Source of the DNA: Morella rubra
Lineage: Eukaryota; Streptophyta; Magnoliopsida; Fagales; Myricaceae
DNA length: 64,000 bases
Assembly: GCA_003952965.2 (NCBI GenBank)
Contig: RXIC02000471.1
Location: 1 to 64,000, forward strand
Reading direction: 5' to 3'
Position numbers and translations under genes: made by a program. Of this stretch, positions 11,701 through 24,071 are shown piece by piece (the first letter of the stretch is position 1; the number at the start of each line of letters is the position of its first letter). The notes beneath the pieces are model-generated. The model had not been told where the DNA came from. It did not search any database and saw nothing but the letters and a program-made list of their open reading frames with translations.

Positions 11701-14044
11701 ATCCGACAGCAGACCATAAAAGTCACGATCACCAACCAACAAAAGCCCAGTTTTTCCATATGAAATAAGTGGTTATCCAAACTGAACCAGACAATTCAAT
11801 GAAAGAGCCATCTTCCTTAGTTCATTAGTCCCTTCATTAGTCCATGTAGTACAGACAACTTAGTCCCTTTCCTAGTAATCTGATTCCTTAGTTATGCTTT
11901 TGTAACAAATGATTTTCATGCTTATAAGTAAATTTGTTGTCCCGTTGATACCACTCTATATTCACTAGCTCATAAGTTAGGAGTTTAAACAACATAAATT
12001 GAAATCGATTGTGAAAGTAAAGTCTGATATTAGATTTAGTATATAGACTGGGATAATTGGTTAGTGATCAAACTGGTACTTTGGTGATGGCCTTGCTCAA
12101 TTGACAATAACTATGGCTTAAATTAAATATTTTAATACTCTTATTGTCACGCCCAAAAGATTTATTATGCTGATTGCCCTCTCGTCCTTTGGCCTAGGAA
12201 AAAAAATTGATTTTCATGCTTTATCACTTAATAGACAATAAGACAGAGACATTTCAGCCAAAAAGTAGGGTATATTTGAAAAATTATCTGGGGGGACCTA
12301 ATTGAGAAAGATGAGGTCTGAAAGAGATCAAGTCACTCCAAAGCCCCCTCCCTTTCCCCAGCAATCTCCGGACTCGCTGAGATCTCCTCGACACAAGAAC
12401 CCCCGAATCTTTAGTGCACGATGCGAGTGGAGGAGATTTCAATGCTAAATTTCTCACCGCTGAAATTGGCTTTCCCCCAGTTGTCATGACTCGATATGGT
12501 CCAGACCGACTACTTGCGTCTAATGGAATAGCGGACTTGGAAATTTTCCAGTCCACTGTGGTCCTTTACTCCTCCATAGGGTTGGACCAGTGGACATGTG
12601 CGCTCTAGACCTCTAGAGTCTACACGGCTAGTTCAGATGGAACAAGTCGTTTGGACCGCGAATTGCTTGAGAGAAGAGAGAGAGGCAGACAGAGAGTGGC
12701 ACCACATAACGCCTCGTGCGGGTTCAACGATGCAGGGGTGGGTCTCGTGGGCTTGCCGGAGATCACGCGAAATCCGCGTGTTTTTCCAATAATCGTCCTC
12801 AAGCTGCTGACAGTCGCTGAGATTGTGATTTGGCTCAAGGGGGCAGAGTTGAACACTTGAACCATGTTTCGAAACGTAGGCGAAAGAGGGACCAGAAAAA
12901 ATACATTATTTAATTGCTGCGCAGCAAACAGAAGCATAAACTAATCACATAGGGAACATGTTTTTGTTTAGTTTTGTAACGTTGGTATCTCATATCACAT
13001 CTCCTTGGCAGACACAACCACACGTCAAAACAATACCCAAAGGGCCTGCACTCTTTTTAAATAACGCTGCAAATCTCTGTATAGATATGTATATAAGCAC
13101 CTACGTGTTGGTAACTTTGCCTTTCATGTTGTCCTTATCAAATCAAAGATTTTCACTTATAAAAAGAAAAATGTTATAGATGTAATGGCTCCGTTTTCCT
13201 GACAGACATCTTTTTATAATTTTGTAATCGAATTGTATGGTTTTAATGGGAGAGAATAAACACAATAAACACTATGTCATTTTATATTTCTAAGGTCTAT
13301 CTTATCTAATTTTTATATGAACAATATTAATATTAGAAAAAGTATTTATTATATTTATTTCTTTTCAAATTATAATTAGAAATTAAGGAGAGAATTATTG
13401 ATTGATGTTCAAATTTGAATCCTAAATCAGTAGGGTTTCATGAGGGCCAAAAACTAGTCTTGTATGTAATTATTCAAGAAAGAAAACAGTGACTATACCG
13501 CATATAACACGTAGCCAAGAACCAAAAGTCACGCTCTCATCAAGCGTAAAAGAAGTAGGTAGTCCCAGTCACGCAGACTTCAGGACACGTCCGACTTCGG
13601 AGACAATAATGTTAAGTGGGCTGGAGCCGCCCGGCCCCACTGTTTTTGACTATCACAACAGTAACTGGAATTGAAAATTTCCGAGCAACTCAAATTGGAA
13701 ATATCCACACACACAAAAAGCACTAGGAAATCTGATGATGGTTTTTTTATTTTTGGGTTCCTGAGAACAGAATATTAAAGTATTTGCCTAAAAAGTTTTT
13801 TCAATCATGGGGCCCATAGAAAGAGACAGCACCAAAGGGCTCCGTTGTTTGGCTCTTGTAGATTGTGCGCGTGGATAGAACGCCACAGCGACTAGTTTCT
13901 CCTACTTTTCTCCATCCCTCTATTTGTTTTCCTTCCTAAACCCTGCGTGCTTAAGTTAATGAAGTTGATTTTTCGTTAACAGTTTGAAAAAGAAAATCAA
14001 GATTTTTTTTTTTATAATCAAGCTTCTCTTGTATCATTAGTGGG
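8731..14044. other. 5.3-kb intergenic stretch, no supported gene
   Basis: Open frames up to about 105 codons on both strands show no recognisable domain, lack plausible splice partners and overlap each other. Seen here: A- or T-runs (8796-8814, 10110-10121), CT/GA-rich tracts (9698-9722, 10620-10643), and at 11025-11150 a degraded array of cacatta/ttaatattagac motifs like those of the MITE at 38134. It may hold long-decayed repeats. Confidence 0.45.
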
Positions 14045-14482
14045 TTAAAGATAAGAGTGAATAGTGGACATGTCAGAAGCGAAATTTGACATTCTGACAT
14101 CCGGTCCGCTAACTAGCGGATGGCCAAAATCGATTTCGTTTTCGCTTCCGACTCTTAACGGACTTAGTAGAAGCGGAAGCAGCTAGCGGAATTTCGATAA
14201 TATTTTGGGCCATATTTTTTTGCCCATTTAAGCATTTTTTTTACAAAAAGTAAAGATCTTATTCATTCAACAACACTGAGCAATCATGTAAGGAGCATTA
14301 ATCAAATTGTTCCAGAAGATGTCTCAACCATCACCACCAAATCAAGCACACCATATAACACATTTTTGGATATGTTATGTACCCCTCCGCCCTCACCGAC
14401 CCTTGCCCCACCCCCTTCTCTTCCTTCTACGGCCCAGCCCCCATGGAACAAGAAGTAGTTGTAGATCTCAATAAGTAAAGAC

Positions 14483-14594
14483 CTTTGATGTCTCTGTGGA
14501 TTTTTCCTTCATTGTGCAGATACTCAATTGCATGCAGCAAGTCACGCAATATACAAGCAATTGAAGCTTCATCCAATGGAGGACTTGATTAGAG
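14483..14594 (-). pseudogene. Captured exon of a SIK1/MAP4K-like Ser/Thr kinase
   Basis: A 112-nt exon flanked by an acceptor (gtttctgcag) and a donor (aaag/gtcttt) reads PPLDEASIACILRDLLHAIE then YLHNEGKIHRDIK. This is the alpha-E helix and HRDIK catalytic loop of the plant Ste20-type kinase SIK1 family. An in-frame TAA is the second codon, and the exon stands alone between retained intron pieces, so no kinase can be made. It is a passenger in the hAT element. The family is clear; the donor locus is not in this window. Confidence 0.8.
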
Positions 14595-15124
14595 CTGCAG
14601 AAACCATAATCAACTTAACCCAAATTAAAGACAGTAGAAAATGAACGAGAAATTAAAAACAACTAACAACTAACATTTAGCCATAATCACAGGTTCAAAA
14701 TGACAAGTTCACAATGTCAGGTTCACAAATCACAATGACAGTTAGTTATAAATCATTAAGAATGTAATATTGATTCGCTTTTCAAATGAATGCAATATAA
14801 CTATAAACAATATAATTTAGCCATAATCATAGGTTCAAAATAACAGGTTCACAAATCACAATTACAGTTAGTTATAAATTATTAAGAATCTAATATTGAT
14901 TCATTTTTCAAATGAGTACAATATAACTATAATGCAATTCAATTTTCAAAGGGTTCGGCTAATATTCATGCACTTAGGCTTAGCCGAACCCTTGCACCAC
15001 TTAATACAATACAATTAACAGGTTCACAAAATTCACAATATACTTGAGAAGAAATTCATTGAAACTGAAGCCCTCATCAGGGGTCCAAATCGGCAAATAT
15101 GAAACCCCAGAGAAAAGAACGAAC

Positions 15125-15408
15125 CATATATCACGATTGTCATCTTTCAAAACAAATTCAATAGCATGTGTGTTGGGGTCCCTCAACTCAATGACTAACA
15201 AATATATTTCTTCTCTCTGCAACATAAACATTAAAACTATCAAGTCGAGTTTAAGTATAAACCACAAAGTTGTATTGGACCAGTTATAACCAATTTGATT
15301 ACCGAAAAGGAAGTGAAAGAAGGACAAACCTTCAAAAATGGCGTCTGCAATGCGCCTTGCTTGCAAGTCTTTTGCCCTGAAGGATGATCCACCGGAATGA
15401 ACCAGCTC
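15125..15408 (-). pseudogene. Captured fragment of an alpha-glucan water dikinase (GWD2-like)
   Basis: Two exons separated by an intron with GT..AG ends: 15330-15408 reads SWFIPVDHPSGQKTCKQGAL then QTPFLK, and 15125-15216 reads REEIYLLVIELRDPNTHAIE then FVLKDDNRDIW. The joined order matches the N-terminal starch-binding repeat of plant glucan water dikinases (family pattern W.VPSEH..KQGALQT.F, ELRDP...AIEFVLKD), nearest GWD2. GWDs phosphorylate starch glucans; this scrap lacks the histidine and nucleotide-binding domains. It is a passenger in the hAT element. The assignment rests on recalled family sequence. Confidence 0.65.
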
Positions 15409-15419
15409 CTATAGGAGAG

Positions 15420-15570
15420 ATGGAGACAGAGAGAGAGGCAAAGAGATAGAGATATGAAGACAGAGACTAGAGAGAGAGAGATAGAGAAATGGAGACAGAG
15501 ACTAGAGAGAGAGAAAGAAACATAGAGAGAGAGAGAGATGGAGAGAATACATTGAGAGAGAGAGACGCAA
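15420..15570. repeat. GAGA-rich low-complexity tract inside the hAT element
   Basis: Irregular gagaga/gagaca repeats. Read on the minus strand they give a Ser/Leu-rich frame of more than 200 codons that merges with the captured exon and is not a real gene. Confidence 0.8.
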
Positions 15571-16009
15571 AACGAGAAAGCCACAACGATGGAGGCAGAC
15601 TCGACGACCAACGTTGCTTGCATTCGCCGGAGAAGACGGAGCTCAGGGAGTGATGAGGACTGAGGATGGTGGTTTGCGAAAGAGAGGTGGCCTGGGGGCT
15701 GGGAAGGGAAATAGGAATTAAGGTTACCGTGGTGCGTTTTGATCAACGATATAATATTTTTTTTTAAAAAAAACCACTTAAACGACGAAAATAGGAACTT
15801 AGGGTTAAATCTGAACAACGTCGTTTTAACTCCGGAACCGGTTTTCTGCTGAACCGGCGGAAACGTCCGCTTCCGGTTCTGGTTCCGGAAAATTTCTAAA
15901 TCCACCTCCGGATCCAGTTCCTGGAAGAGCCGGATCTCAAATTCCCGGAACCGATAACTTAACCGGAGCCGGAGCTTCCCCGGAAGCTGGACCGTTCTTA
16001 CACCCCTAG

Positions 16010-16728
16010 TTAAAGATGCTGGATTGAGAGATCTCTACAATTTGTTATTCGAATTATATGATAAAATTTAAAAAAATAGACATAATAATAAATTTATTAG
16101 AAAGTTTATATTATCTTAAACTTTTATGTGTATAGATGAATAATATTAAATAGATCATATAATAAGATCTATCTCTATTTATATAAAGTTTTGAATAATA
16201 TAGATTATATAATAAAATTTATTATTGTATTTACTTCTTTTTAAATTTTATTATGTAATTCTAATATAAATTTTTTTAAAAAAAATCATAATCTAAATAT
16301 AATACAGTTAGTTCGGGTCTTTAACACATGATCCCCGATGACAATTCCTGTGAGTAACATTGTGTTGTGAAAAGTACGTGGCTTTAGTGCGCGTGAGTAG
16401 CTTTAAACAGGATAGTGTTGGCGGTTCAGAAAACAATGAGCAAAGGAACAGCCGGGCAACTGGGCCGACATAAAGGGAGACAGTGATAAGGACCTCTGAG
16501 TATTTGTCCCCAACACCCTGTCCCACGCCCGCCCAACCCGGGCACCGCTGTTCAATTCGCTGTCTCGCTCTCTCTTCTCTCTCTCTCTCTATTAAAGGAC
16601 CTACAGGAAGAAACCCTCGTAGATGTCAATCTTGCTGAGTACTCTCTGTTTTCACACACGCAACTTCGTTCTCTGCTCTTATTTTATTGGGAGGTCTTCT
16701 GTCTTGTTATTGTTGGATTATACACGAT
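16010..16728 (+). promoter_or_regulatory. Upstream region of the IAA29-like gene
   Basis: AT-rich DNA to about 16310, then a CT-rich stretch (16561-16590, ctctctct) followed by tattaaagg, a weak TATA candidate about 140 bp before the ATG. Plant leaders are often CT-rich. No canonical auxin-response element (tgtctc or gagaca) was noted close to the start. Confidence 0.35.
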
Positions 16729-18032
16729 ATGGAGCTTCAACTGGGTCTCGCTCTCCCAAGCAGTCCAACCAAGGTTTTCGACTTAAATTACTATGGTTCT
16801 GAGCCTAAAGAGGAAGAGATCTCGGACACATGGTATCCATCCAGCTACCAAGATATTAACCAGATCAACAACAAAAAGCGTAGTTTTGGCCGAGCCTTGG
16901 AGAGTGGCACTGCAGATAGAGCCGTGCCTCGAACGCTTCCTTTGCTGCTTTGGAACAACCCTCCAGACGAGGAAGACGACTCCAAAGACCTCGAAAATCA
17001 CTCTTCCTTCACTGTTGACGAGTAGGTTCCCTCGTGTTTTCCACTTTTGGTCTTCTTGTTCTTCTTCTTTTCTGGCATTAATTATAGAATAGTTGAGTTG
17101 ATGTTGTTGAATTGTGATCATAATGCAGAAATGGTGGGGATGGAGATGGTGCAGTGGGGTGGCCACCACTTAACTCATGGAGGCATAAGAGGCTTTGCCA
17201 CGACAACGATCCGACGGAGAACGGCTATGCTTGTGGAGCCAGAGGACCAAACTCGACGTACGTGAAGGTGCAGATGGAAGGAGTTGCAATTGCAAGAAAG
17301 GTTGACTTGAGTCTCCACCATTCTTTTCAAACGCTCACAGAGACCTTATTGGACATGTTTGGAAGATGTAAGTTTACGAGTTCATGTGCAATACATGTGC
17401 GAACAGTGAGGCCTGGGATTGACATGTTCCTCTGTTTTGGTTTTGCTCCAGGGTTGTTGGAAACAGGTCAGAAAAATTCCAACGAGTACAAGCTCGCTTA
17501 CCAAGACAACGAAGGAGACTGGCTTTTGACTCGAGGTGTATCTTGGAGGTAATTGTACAAATTTGTCTTAAACCATTTGAGCCCATAGAGAAGAAGAAAA
17601 ACAAGTGGGTTTTAGTATTGAATCGACTGCATAAACAAGTCGACCAGGATAATCAATTTAGTACCAGTTTGGTTGTCTTTGACTTGAAAGGCAATCTGAA
17701 TTCTCCTAATTTGTAAAGAATTTTTAAGTTGGAAGAAAATACAGATCACTAGAAATTATGAATACGGGCAATTCAGAAATGGTGAGCAAAGACAGGCCTT
17801 GAATCGATTGAGAGTAAATATTCATCCAGTGAGAGGTTGAATACAGCTACTGTTTTGACACCATTTTCACTAAAATTTAAGTCTGCTAAATCCGAAAAAG
17901 AAAAAGGGAATATGTTAATTTTGTTTGAGGGATGCATTTTTTGTTTCTATTTCTAACTCCTGAAGTTTCTGGTTTTGCAGAACTTTCATTCGATCTGTGC
18001 AACGTCTCAAATTGCTGAAGAGTAGCGACTGA
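16729..18032 (+). CDS. IAA29: Aux/IAA auxin-response repressor, IAA29-like
   Basis: Four exons (16729-17021, 17129-17367, 17452-17548, 17981-18032) give 226 residues. Domain I is MELQLGLALP, containing an LxLxL EAR motif that recruits TOPLESS co-repressors. Domain II, the TIR1/AFB-binding degron, is AVGWPPLNSWRHKR, with Leu where most members have Val after GWPP. Domains III/IV (PB1) run from TYVKVQMEGVAIARKVDLSL to YKLAYQDNEGDWLL and TFIRSVQRLKLLK. The protein should sit in the nucleus, repress ARF-driven genes and be degraded when auxin is present. The upstream in-frame ATG at 16687 is less likely because domain I normally begins at the start codon. Intron 2 (84 bp) has no in-frame stop. 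The Asp/Glu-rich spacer after domain I and the LLTRGVSWRTF ending fit IAA29. Confidence 0.92.
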
Positions 18033-18590
18033 TTGAGCTGATTTTTCCCGATTCCTCCGCGTTTTGGCTCTATCTACACCTTCTGCAGGGTTTTGTTGTG
18101 CATGTAGTACTTCGGATGACAAAGTAAATATAGTGTATGCAGCAGTAGGAGGACATCCAAGCTAGTTGTATAATGTATGGATAACCATATACCCCCAAAT
18201 AAAAATTAGAAGAAACGCAAATTAGTTATTGAACTGATATTTACTTCAGCTTTCTTCTTGAGAAGCACTTGGGATTCCTCCATTTCTTCCCTTTTTATTT
18301 TTAAAAGGTTTACTTTTGCCGTTAATGAGATATAAACTATTAGTTTTGAATTCGAATTATCAAGATTTATTAATTTACGTCCTCAATTAAATCTTATCAA
18401 TATATAATTGATGAATTTCGATAGTTTAAAAATAAAATATAATGAAGTTGATAATTTAAACCTTAAAATGACTTGTATTACGTTGGTATATAAATTTTAA
18501 AAATGAAATATAATAAAATTGATAATTTCTTAAAATGACTTGTATTACCCTTATCTAAAGACGAAAATTGAAGTTCTCCTAATATCAAAT

Positions 18591-18734
18591 TTTACATTAA
18601 AAGGTGGGTGAGAGATATTATTGTGTCCTCTCAAATATGGCAATGGGTATTTATTTTTCAACTTTACATTAAAAGGTTGGTGAGAGATATTATTGTGCCC
18701 TCTCAAATATGGCAATGGGTATTTATTTTACAAG
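18591..18734. repeat. 72-bp tandem duplication
   Basis: Two units, 18591-18662 and 18663-18734, share tttacattaaaagg, gtgagagatattattgtg and tctcaaatatggcaatgggt. They lie in the 3-kb spacer 18033-21050, which otherwise shows degraded AT-rich repeats (a ttgataattt...aaaatgacttg motif twice at 18445-18550) and no gene. Confidence 0.85.
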
Positions 18735-19083
18735 ACCTTAGGAGCCCGCCTCATAAAAGAAGGAAGTAAAAAAAAAGAAAGCGACACGACTTTTATGAGC
18801 CCACGGGCTCGCTAAGTTTTTGTCGGTTCAAAGGTTTCAGAAGCGACCAAAACTTGACAGCCTCGGCCGTGGGCTCTTCAAGTCATAAAGAATATATTCC
18901 ATTGAAAATAACTATCACCTGACGACAAAGTGTGGTGGGCCGGTGGCTAGTGGGAAGAGTACGGACCTGTAAGATTATTATTATTTTTGTTATAAAAGAG
19001 CACAGTACTTCAAAATTTTATTAAAAATTTCCGATTAGAACGGAGGAATACCATAAATACAAACTTAAAACTAAATACCCATC

Positions 19084-19262
19084 ATGGGCATGTCCTAGTG
19101 ATTAAGGTTTATTTATTTGTATGAGTTAGATGCACATATCACAGATTCAAATTTTCACTATGTGAATACTGTAGTCTACTTAAACAAGAATATTGTGTGA
19201 GATCTGCACTAAAGTAAATTTGTGCATTAAGTAAGTTCACTTAGGTAACCCGTAGCACAAGA
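19084..19262 (+). mobile_element. Possible degenerate tRNA-derived SINE
   Basis: An A-box-like tgtcctagtgattaagg and, about 55 bp on, a B-box-like agattcaaattttc resemble a pol III promoter. There is no clear A-tail or TSD, and it does not match the other SINE family in this window. Tentative. Confidence 0.3.
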
Positions 19263-20945
19263 TTTCTCCTTGTTACATTACTTAAAACGAAATAGAACCT
19301 CCAAAACAAACGACAAAGTCACAAAAACGAGAAACTTAACACTTAATTCTACCTAAACAAAGCTTGTCAAGACAAAGAATGTCTCTCAAAAAACAAGTTA
19401 TCAGCTCTACACCTGCATATCCAATCGCTCGTTGTTGCAAGACATCAACGAGCTCTTGTTGTCCCTGCGCCGGCACGAAATCAGTTTGCATGGTTCCTTA
19501 GCAGATAGATGCTACTATGCTTACACTTTACACCTTTATATGGTTTCATTTCATAGTCAACTTTCTGCCTTTTTTTTTTTAACATTTTAAAAAACTTTAT
19601 CTATCCCAATTTTACACCTTCAAATATCATTTTGCCCCCTAAATATTTTGAAAAAATCTCTTTTGCAAGGTCCAAAAATACTATCCCTTTTTTACCCATT
19701 TAAATACCATTTATCCCTCAAAATGAATGAGACAAATTTAATGCTTTAAAAATCATACCCTTTAAAATGACAACAAATAAGAAATAATTAAAGTATCTTT
19801 TAAAATAACAACAAATGCTAATGGAATTAAAATTTCACCAAGAGATGTAATTTATTTTATGACCTAAATATGGTTTTTGTTTTTATTTTGTTATTTATTT
19901 CTCTCAATTTCTTTAAAAAAAAAACTTTATTAATTTTGCCTTTTGAAAAAGTTAACATAAAGAAATCACTTAACCCACAAAATTTCTTCTACGGCTTTAC
20001 ATATTTTAACTTGGTTTTTTTTTCTTTTGACGTTGTTTGGTTTATATAAGTTCATTTTCTCTTTTTAACTTCAAATCTCTTTTGATCTCATTTTTTTCCC
20101 TCCTTTAGTTGCTAATTTCAATCTTGAGTAAACATTTATATTATTTTCTTATAATTATTGGTTGATAAACGTGCATAATGATTTAATGATATATTTTTTA
20201 AAAGTTATTAGAGTTTGTGTGAAAATGTGTGGGAGATAGTATTGAATTTTTTAGTTGTAATTTTTTTTTAATATTCAAAATATTTTTTAAAAAAAGTGAA
20301 TATTTATCCTTTATGAGTCCCCCCCTAAGGCTTCAATCTTGAATCCGCTACTGCCTATGCCACATGGATGTTTTCAAGTTTCAGTAGAAATTTCAGCCTA
20401 ACTCGACAATAGTTCCTGGCTAACAAATCTTTTTTACTTAGAAAAAAAAAAACAGAAGAAATCGTAAAGCATTTTTTTAAACGAAGAAAATCATGTACAA
20501 TGACCAGCTAATAAATGTTGTAAGGTGGTAAAGTTTAGGGTTCTCCAATTAAGAATTAATGCCGTAATACGTATATTACACAAGCAAATGGATCAATCAC
20601 CAAAATACGTACGGTAGAGTTTGAAGCTATGATTCAATCAGAGTTTTTTAAAAAAATACTAGCAGACTTCTTAACCCTCTAAATTATTCTGAATATCATT
20701 TTTTATCCCACCACCTACGGAGAGGGGTAGTCTACGTGGCTTCTCAGCACTCTTAAGGCAAAGGTTGCATCTAATGAAAGGATACTAGAGGTATAATTAA
20801 ATATCCCTAAAATTGTATACCCCTGAGAATGTCGTTTTAGAAACAAGTTTCGGTTCCTCGTTTGACGTTGAATTTAAAATCATAGGACCGTTTTGATTAC
20901 CCGTAGAAGGAACCTTGGCCAACGTGGAAGGCGAAATGATCGTGC

Positions 20946-20972
20946 TGTGTGTGTGTGTGTGTGTGTGTGTGT
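20946..20972. repeat. (TG)n microsatellite
   Basis: About 13 TG units, followed within 60 bp by a long T-run (21030-21048), just upstream of the presumed promoter of the GT17 gene. Confidence 0.9.
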
Positions 20973-23900
20973 GGGAAAAAAACGTGGTCGTACGGAGAGA
21001 ACGAGGCTGACTCGCACGTTTTGTTGTTGTTTTTTTTTTTTTTTTTTTGAGACTCTAATAGTCTAATGCGATTCGATTATGAATCCGACAATTCCGATCC
21101 CGCTCATTGAATTCCTCTTCGGTCTCTCCGTCACATAGTATATCACGAAACCTAAGTAGGCAACAAATAGCAAACACGTGCCTCTTCAGCGATGAGAGTG
21201 CGCTGTCTTCCACTTGTCCTCTCTTGCTTAGTTTCTTCTTCATTGGCGTAGGGTTCCAACTGCAGAGGATCTCTTCAGCTTCCCTCCGTTTGTTACCCAG
21301 CCCAGACATGATTCTCAAGTGAGTGACCGCTGCTCTCTGTCAGCAGCGAAATTCTCTCGTCTCTCTCTCTCTCTGTTTCGTTCTTTCTGTCTCCGTATTT
21401 CCTTCCGTGGAGCTGGCGGGAATGCATTCGCGGCCTATCACTTGGCCTCTGCAGCTCAGAAAGGTAAATATGAGTTTTTTTTTTTTGCGTAGTTTTCGTT
21501 ACCCGTTTTTGAACTTCTATTGAAGAGGACTCGATTAAATGGAACCATAATGTTGTATTTCGTTTATTGTTCTTCCTCTTTCCATTTGTTGGTATTTCTC
21601 TTTTGTTTTATATTTTGGGTATTTGATTATTAATTGTGCTGATAAACTGGAGGCATCTGTTTTAATGCCTTAACTTTTAAGCTCAATCTTGGACATAATG
21701 CGATGTCTCTCGGAAAAGATTTGGCTTTGCATGCCCAAATTATTCCTCCAAATCGTGTGACTGATAATTCTGCATAGAACAAATCCCTGCTCGCAATATG
21801 AGTTATCAAAATCATGAACTTGCGCTAAAACACGGCGATAAAGTTTTCCTTTTTATTTTTTATTTCGACCTGGATCTTCATCTGAAATTTTCATAGGGAA
21901 CAAGATTGTTGTGTCTACACAAATATTGAGAAAATAAGTTTTCTAATATCCATGAAGCGAAAATATTTATGATCTAAAGGATTCTCTTTTCTTTCTAGAA
22001 TCGTTAAACAAGATTAGATTCTTAGAGTTCCCAGAGGAAGGCATTTCATGTTCTTTTCTCCATTTTGTTTTTTCTTTTTTATGGTAATTGCAAGCACGCT
22101 TTGCAATTTATCAGGGGCTTCGAACACTTTGTCTTTACAGTTCTTGATTACTGAAAACTATTCCTCTCCTAGCCAACACAAGTATTTTTTTTTTTTCCTT
22201 AAGAGTTATAAGCACGGTGTCCCCTGCTATTATGAGTTCGGGCTTTTAAGGATTCCTTCTTTGTTTCTTGGTTATTCTGCTCTTTATGTTAGTGCCTCTA
22301 TAAGGAGTGGATACCCTCATACACGCAATCTTCTCTACCGAAACATAGGGGTGAGAATCAACATCAGAGTAGACTTCTGTTTAGCAAAAGAGCAGAACAA
22401 AAATTTTGCTGAACAACATGGCTCAAAACAGATATTTTTCCACATTATGAGATAAGCGTTATAGGTTTCTAGCAATTTGTTTATGTTCTTTTTTTTCCAC
22501 TTCTGGAGTCAAAATTTCTTTTTGATTAATGACATATAGTTGGTTGTTCCTCCAGATTCATAATGGTATCAGATATTAGGCACCATGAAATGGAAACCTA
22601 TATAGCTCTTTTGTTGCTTCACTGTCATCAAGTTACCCTTGAAACCCAAGAGAAAATCCCTATCGGATCATACTTGACTTAAAGAGATGATTCCTTCGCG
22701 TGTAATAAGCTGATCATGTAACTTGATCAAAACAAGTCAATCATATTGTCCACTTGGTTGAGTATAATGTCTCATACTATTATGAGAAATTATTCTCACA
22801 GCTTTGATAATGAGATTAGGAGCTTGGAAGTATGACTATTTTTATGCATAATAGCAACTTGAATCTCAAAAGGCATGACCCAGGGAATGTGGATGAGTCA
22901 ATCATCACTCTCAATATTTTGGATGATGATGTTAGAAGCTCTCTTATGTGGAACGTATGTAACAGTGATCAGATGGGTGACTACTTTCAATTTTGGTGTG
23001 TTTAAGATTAAAACTATATGCGTTTTAAGTCTATAGGTAGTGATCTTGGGTTTTGAATAATGTTTCTGCTGGTATATGCAACATTTGCTTTCTGATGAGA
23101 GTTACGTAGACCATATTAACAGTTACAACATTCTAGACATATATTTTGAGGGAAAAAAGTAGCTGATATAATCATAAGCTTCGTAGAAGCGACTATACTA
23201 AGATTAAGAGCATACAGCACTAAGAACTTTGACTGAAATTAGTCATTGATAAAATGCTAAAATCATATGAGCGGATATTTAAGATGTGGTACTGGCTATC
23301 TTCTACAGTCAATTACTGGAAATTGGCTAGAAACCAGATCTAGAAAGTAAAAAAAAAATACAAAAAGGGAACTTATCCCAAATTTGCAGTTTGTAATTTC
23401 ACAAGCTTTAACTTTCTATATAATTCCAATAGGCCACAGGAGATGCTTTGGAGCACTATTTTTGGCTATGACTGAAAAGTTGTGAAGAATGTTTTTGTGC
23501 ATATAGTTCTAGGTTGCTGAACTGTGTGCTTTCAGGTTGATGTATGCTTACTGCAAAAATAAGTCAAAATGGAACTCTTTTTGGTTCTTAAACCTAGAAT
23601 TACACCATATGTTCCATATGTTCTCTTTGTTCTTGTGCAAACATTGTTTCTTATCTTCTTATGTGCTGATTCAAGTTCTATCTGGCTTCCATTGGAATGA
23701 AGGATATCGAGCCTCCATGTGCCAGTATACCGGCTTAAGCATAAATAACATAAAAGAATAATCAAATATATTTTCCATTTCACATAGGTTCTTGTCATGC
23801 CATGCAAGGAACCCAATATATTCCTAAAATTGGATCCTCGAGCTTAGTAAGGATGGTGTAGATTTTGGGTTCCATCCTACCACCATATATAAGTGAACGA

Positions 23901-24071
23901 AGTTGTGTTGTTATGCCAAGGAAGATGCGTCCATGGATGCCAGACGCTAAAGACTTCAGAGGATTGTATCTTCATATTGGTCAATCAGTTAATAGCTGGG
24001 TGGCTTGCTTTGGAGACATATCTATAGAGAAAAGGCACTCCTTGGAGCTCTTATTTGAATGACCTTCAATG

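Larger units (their letters stand above)
14053..16009. mobile_element. hAT element carrying host gene fragments (Pack-type)
   Basis: An exact 8-bp TSD, ttaaagat (14045-14052 and 16010-16017), flanks a 1957-bp insert. The right end read inward is ctaggggtgtaagaacggtc, the typical plant hAT terminus; the left end (aagagtgaatagtgg) is diverged. Both subterminal regions are rich in ccgg/gcgga motifs (14090-14195 and 15825-15990), as expected for transposase-binding arrays. There is no transposase. Inside, on the minus strand, lie fragments of two unrelated host genes, each with intron sequence still attached, so capture was from genomic DNA rather than mRNA. A 150-bp GAGA-rich tract sits at 15420-15570. 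Confidence 0.75.

Noticed and set aside
12284-12937. Overlapping frames on both strands around 12.3-12.9 kb
   Set aside because: No recognisable domain, no splice context, and competing frames on both strands of a slightly GC-richer stretch.
15240-15905. Minus-strand open frame of 221 codons
   Set aside because: It is a chance join of subterminal hAT sequence, a GAGA-rich tract and one captured GWD2-like exon with its intron, not a gene.
20318-20353. Possible right end of a family-B hAT (gaatccgctactg after a C-run)
   Set aside because: It resembles the 46566 terminus, but no left end or TSD was found within 1 kb upstream, so no element can be delimited.
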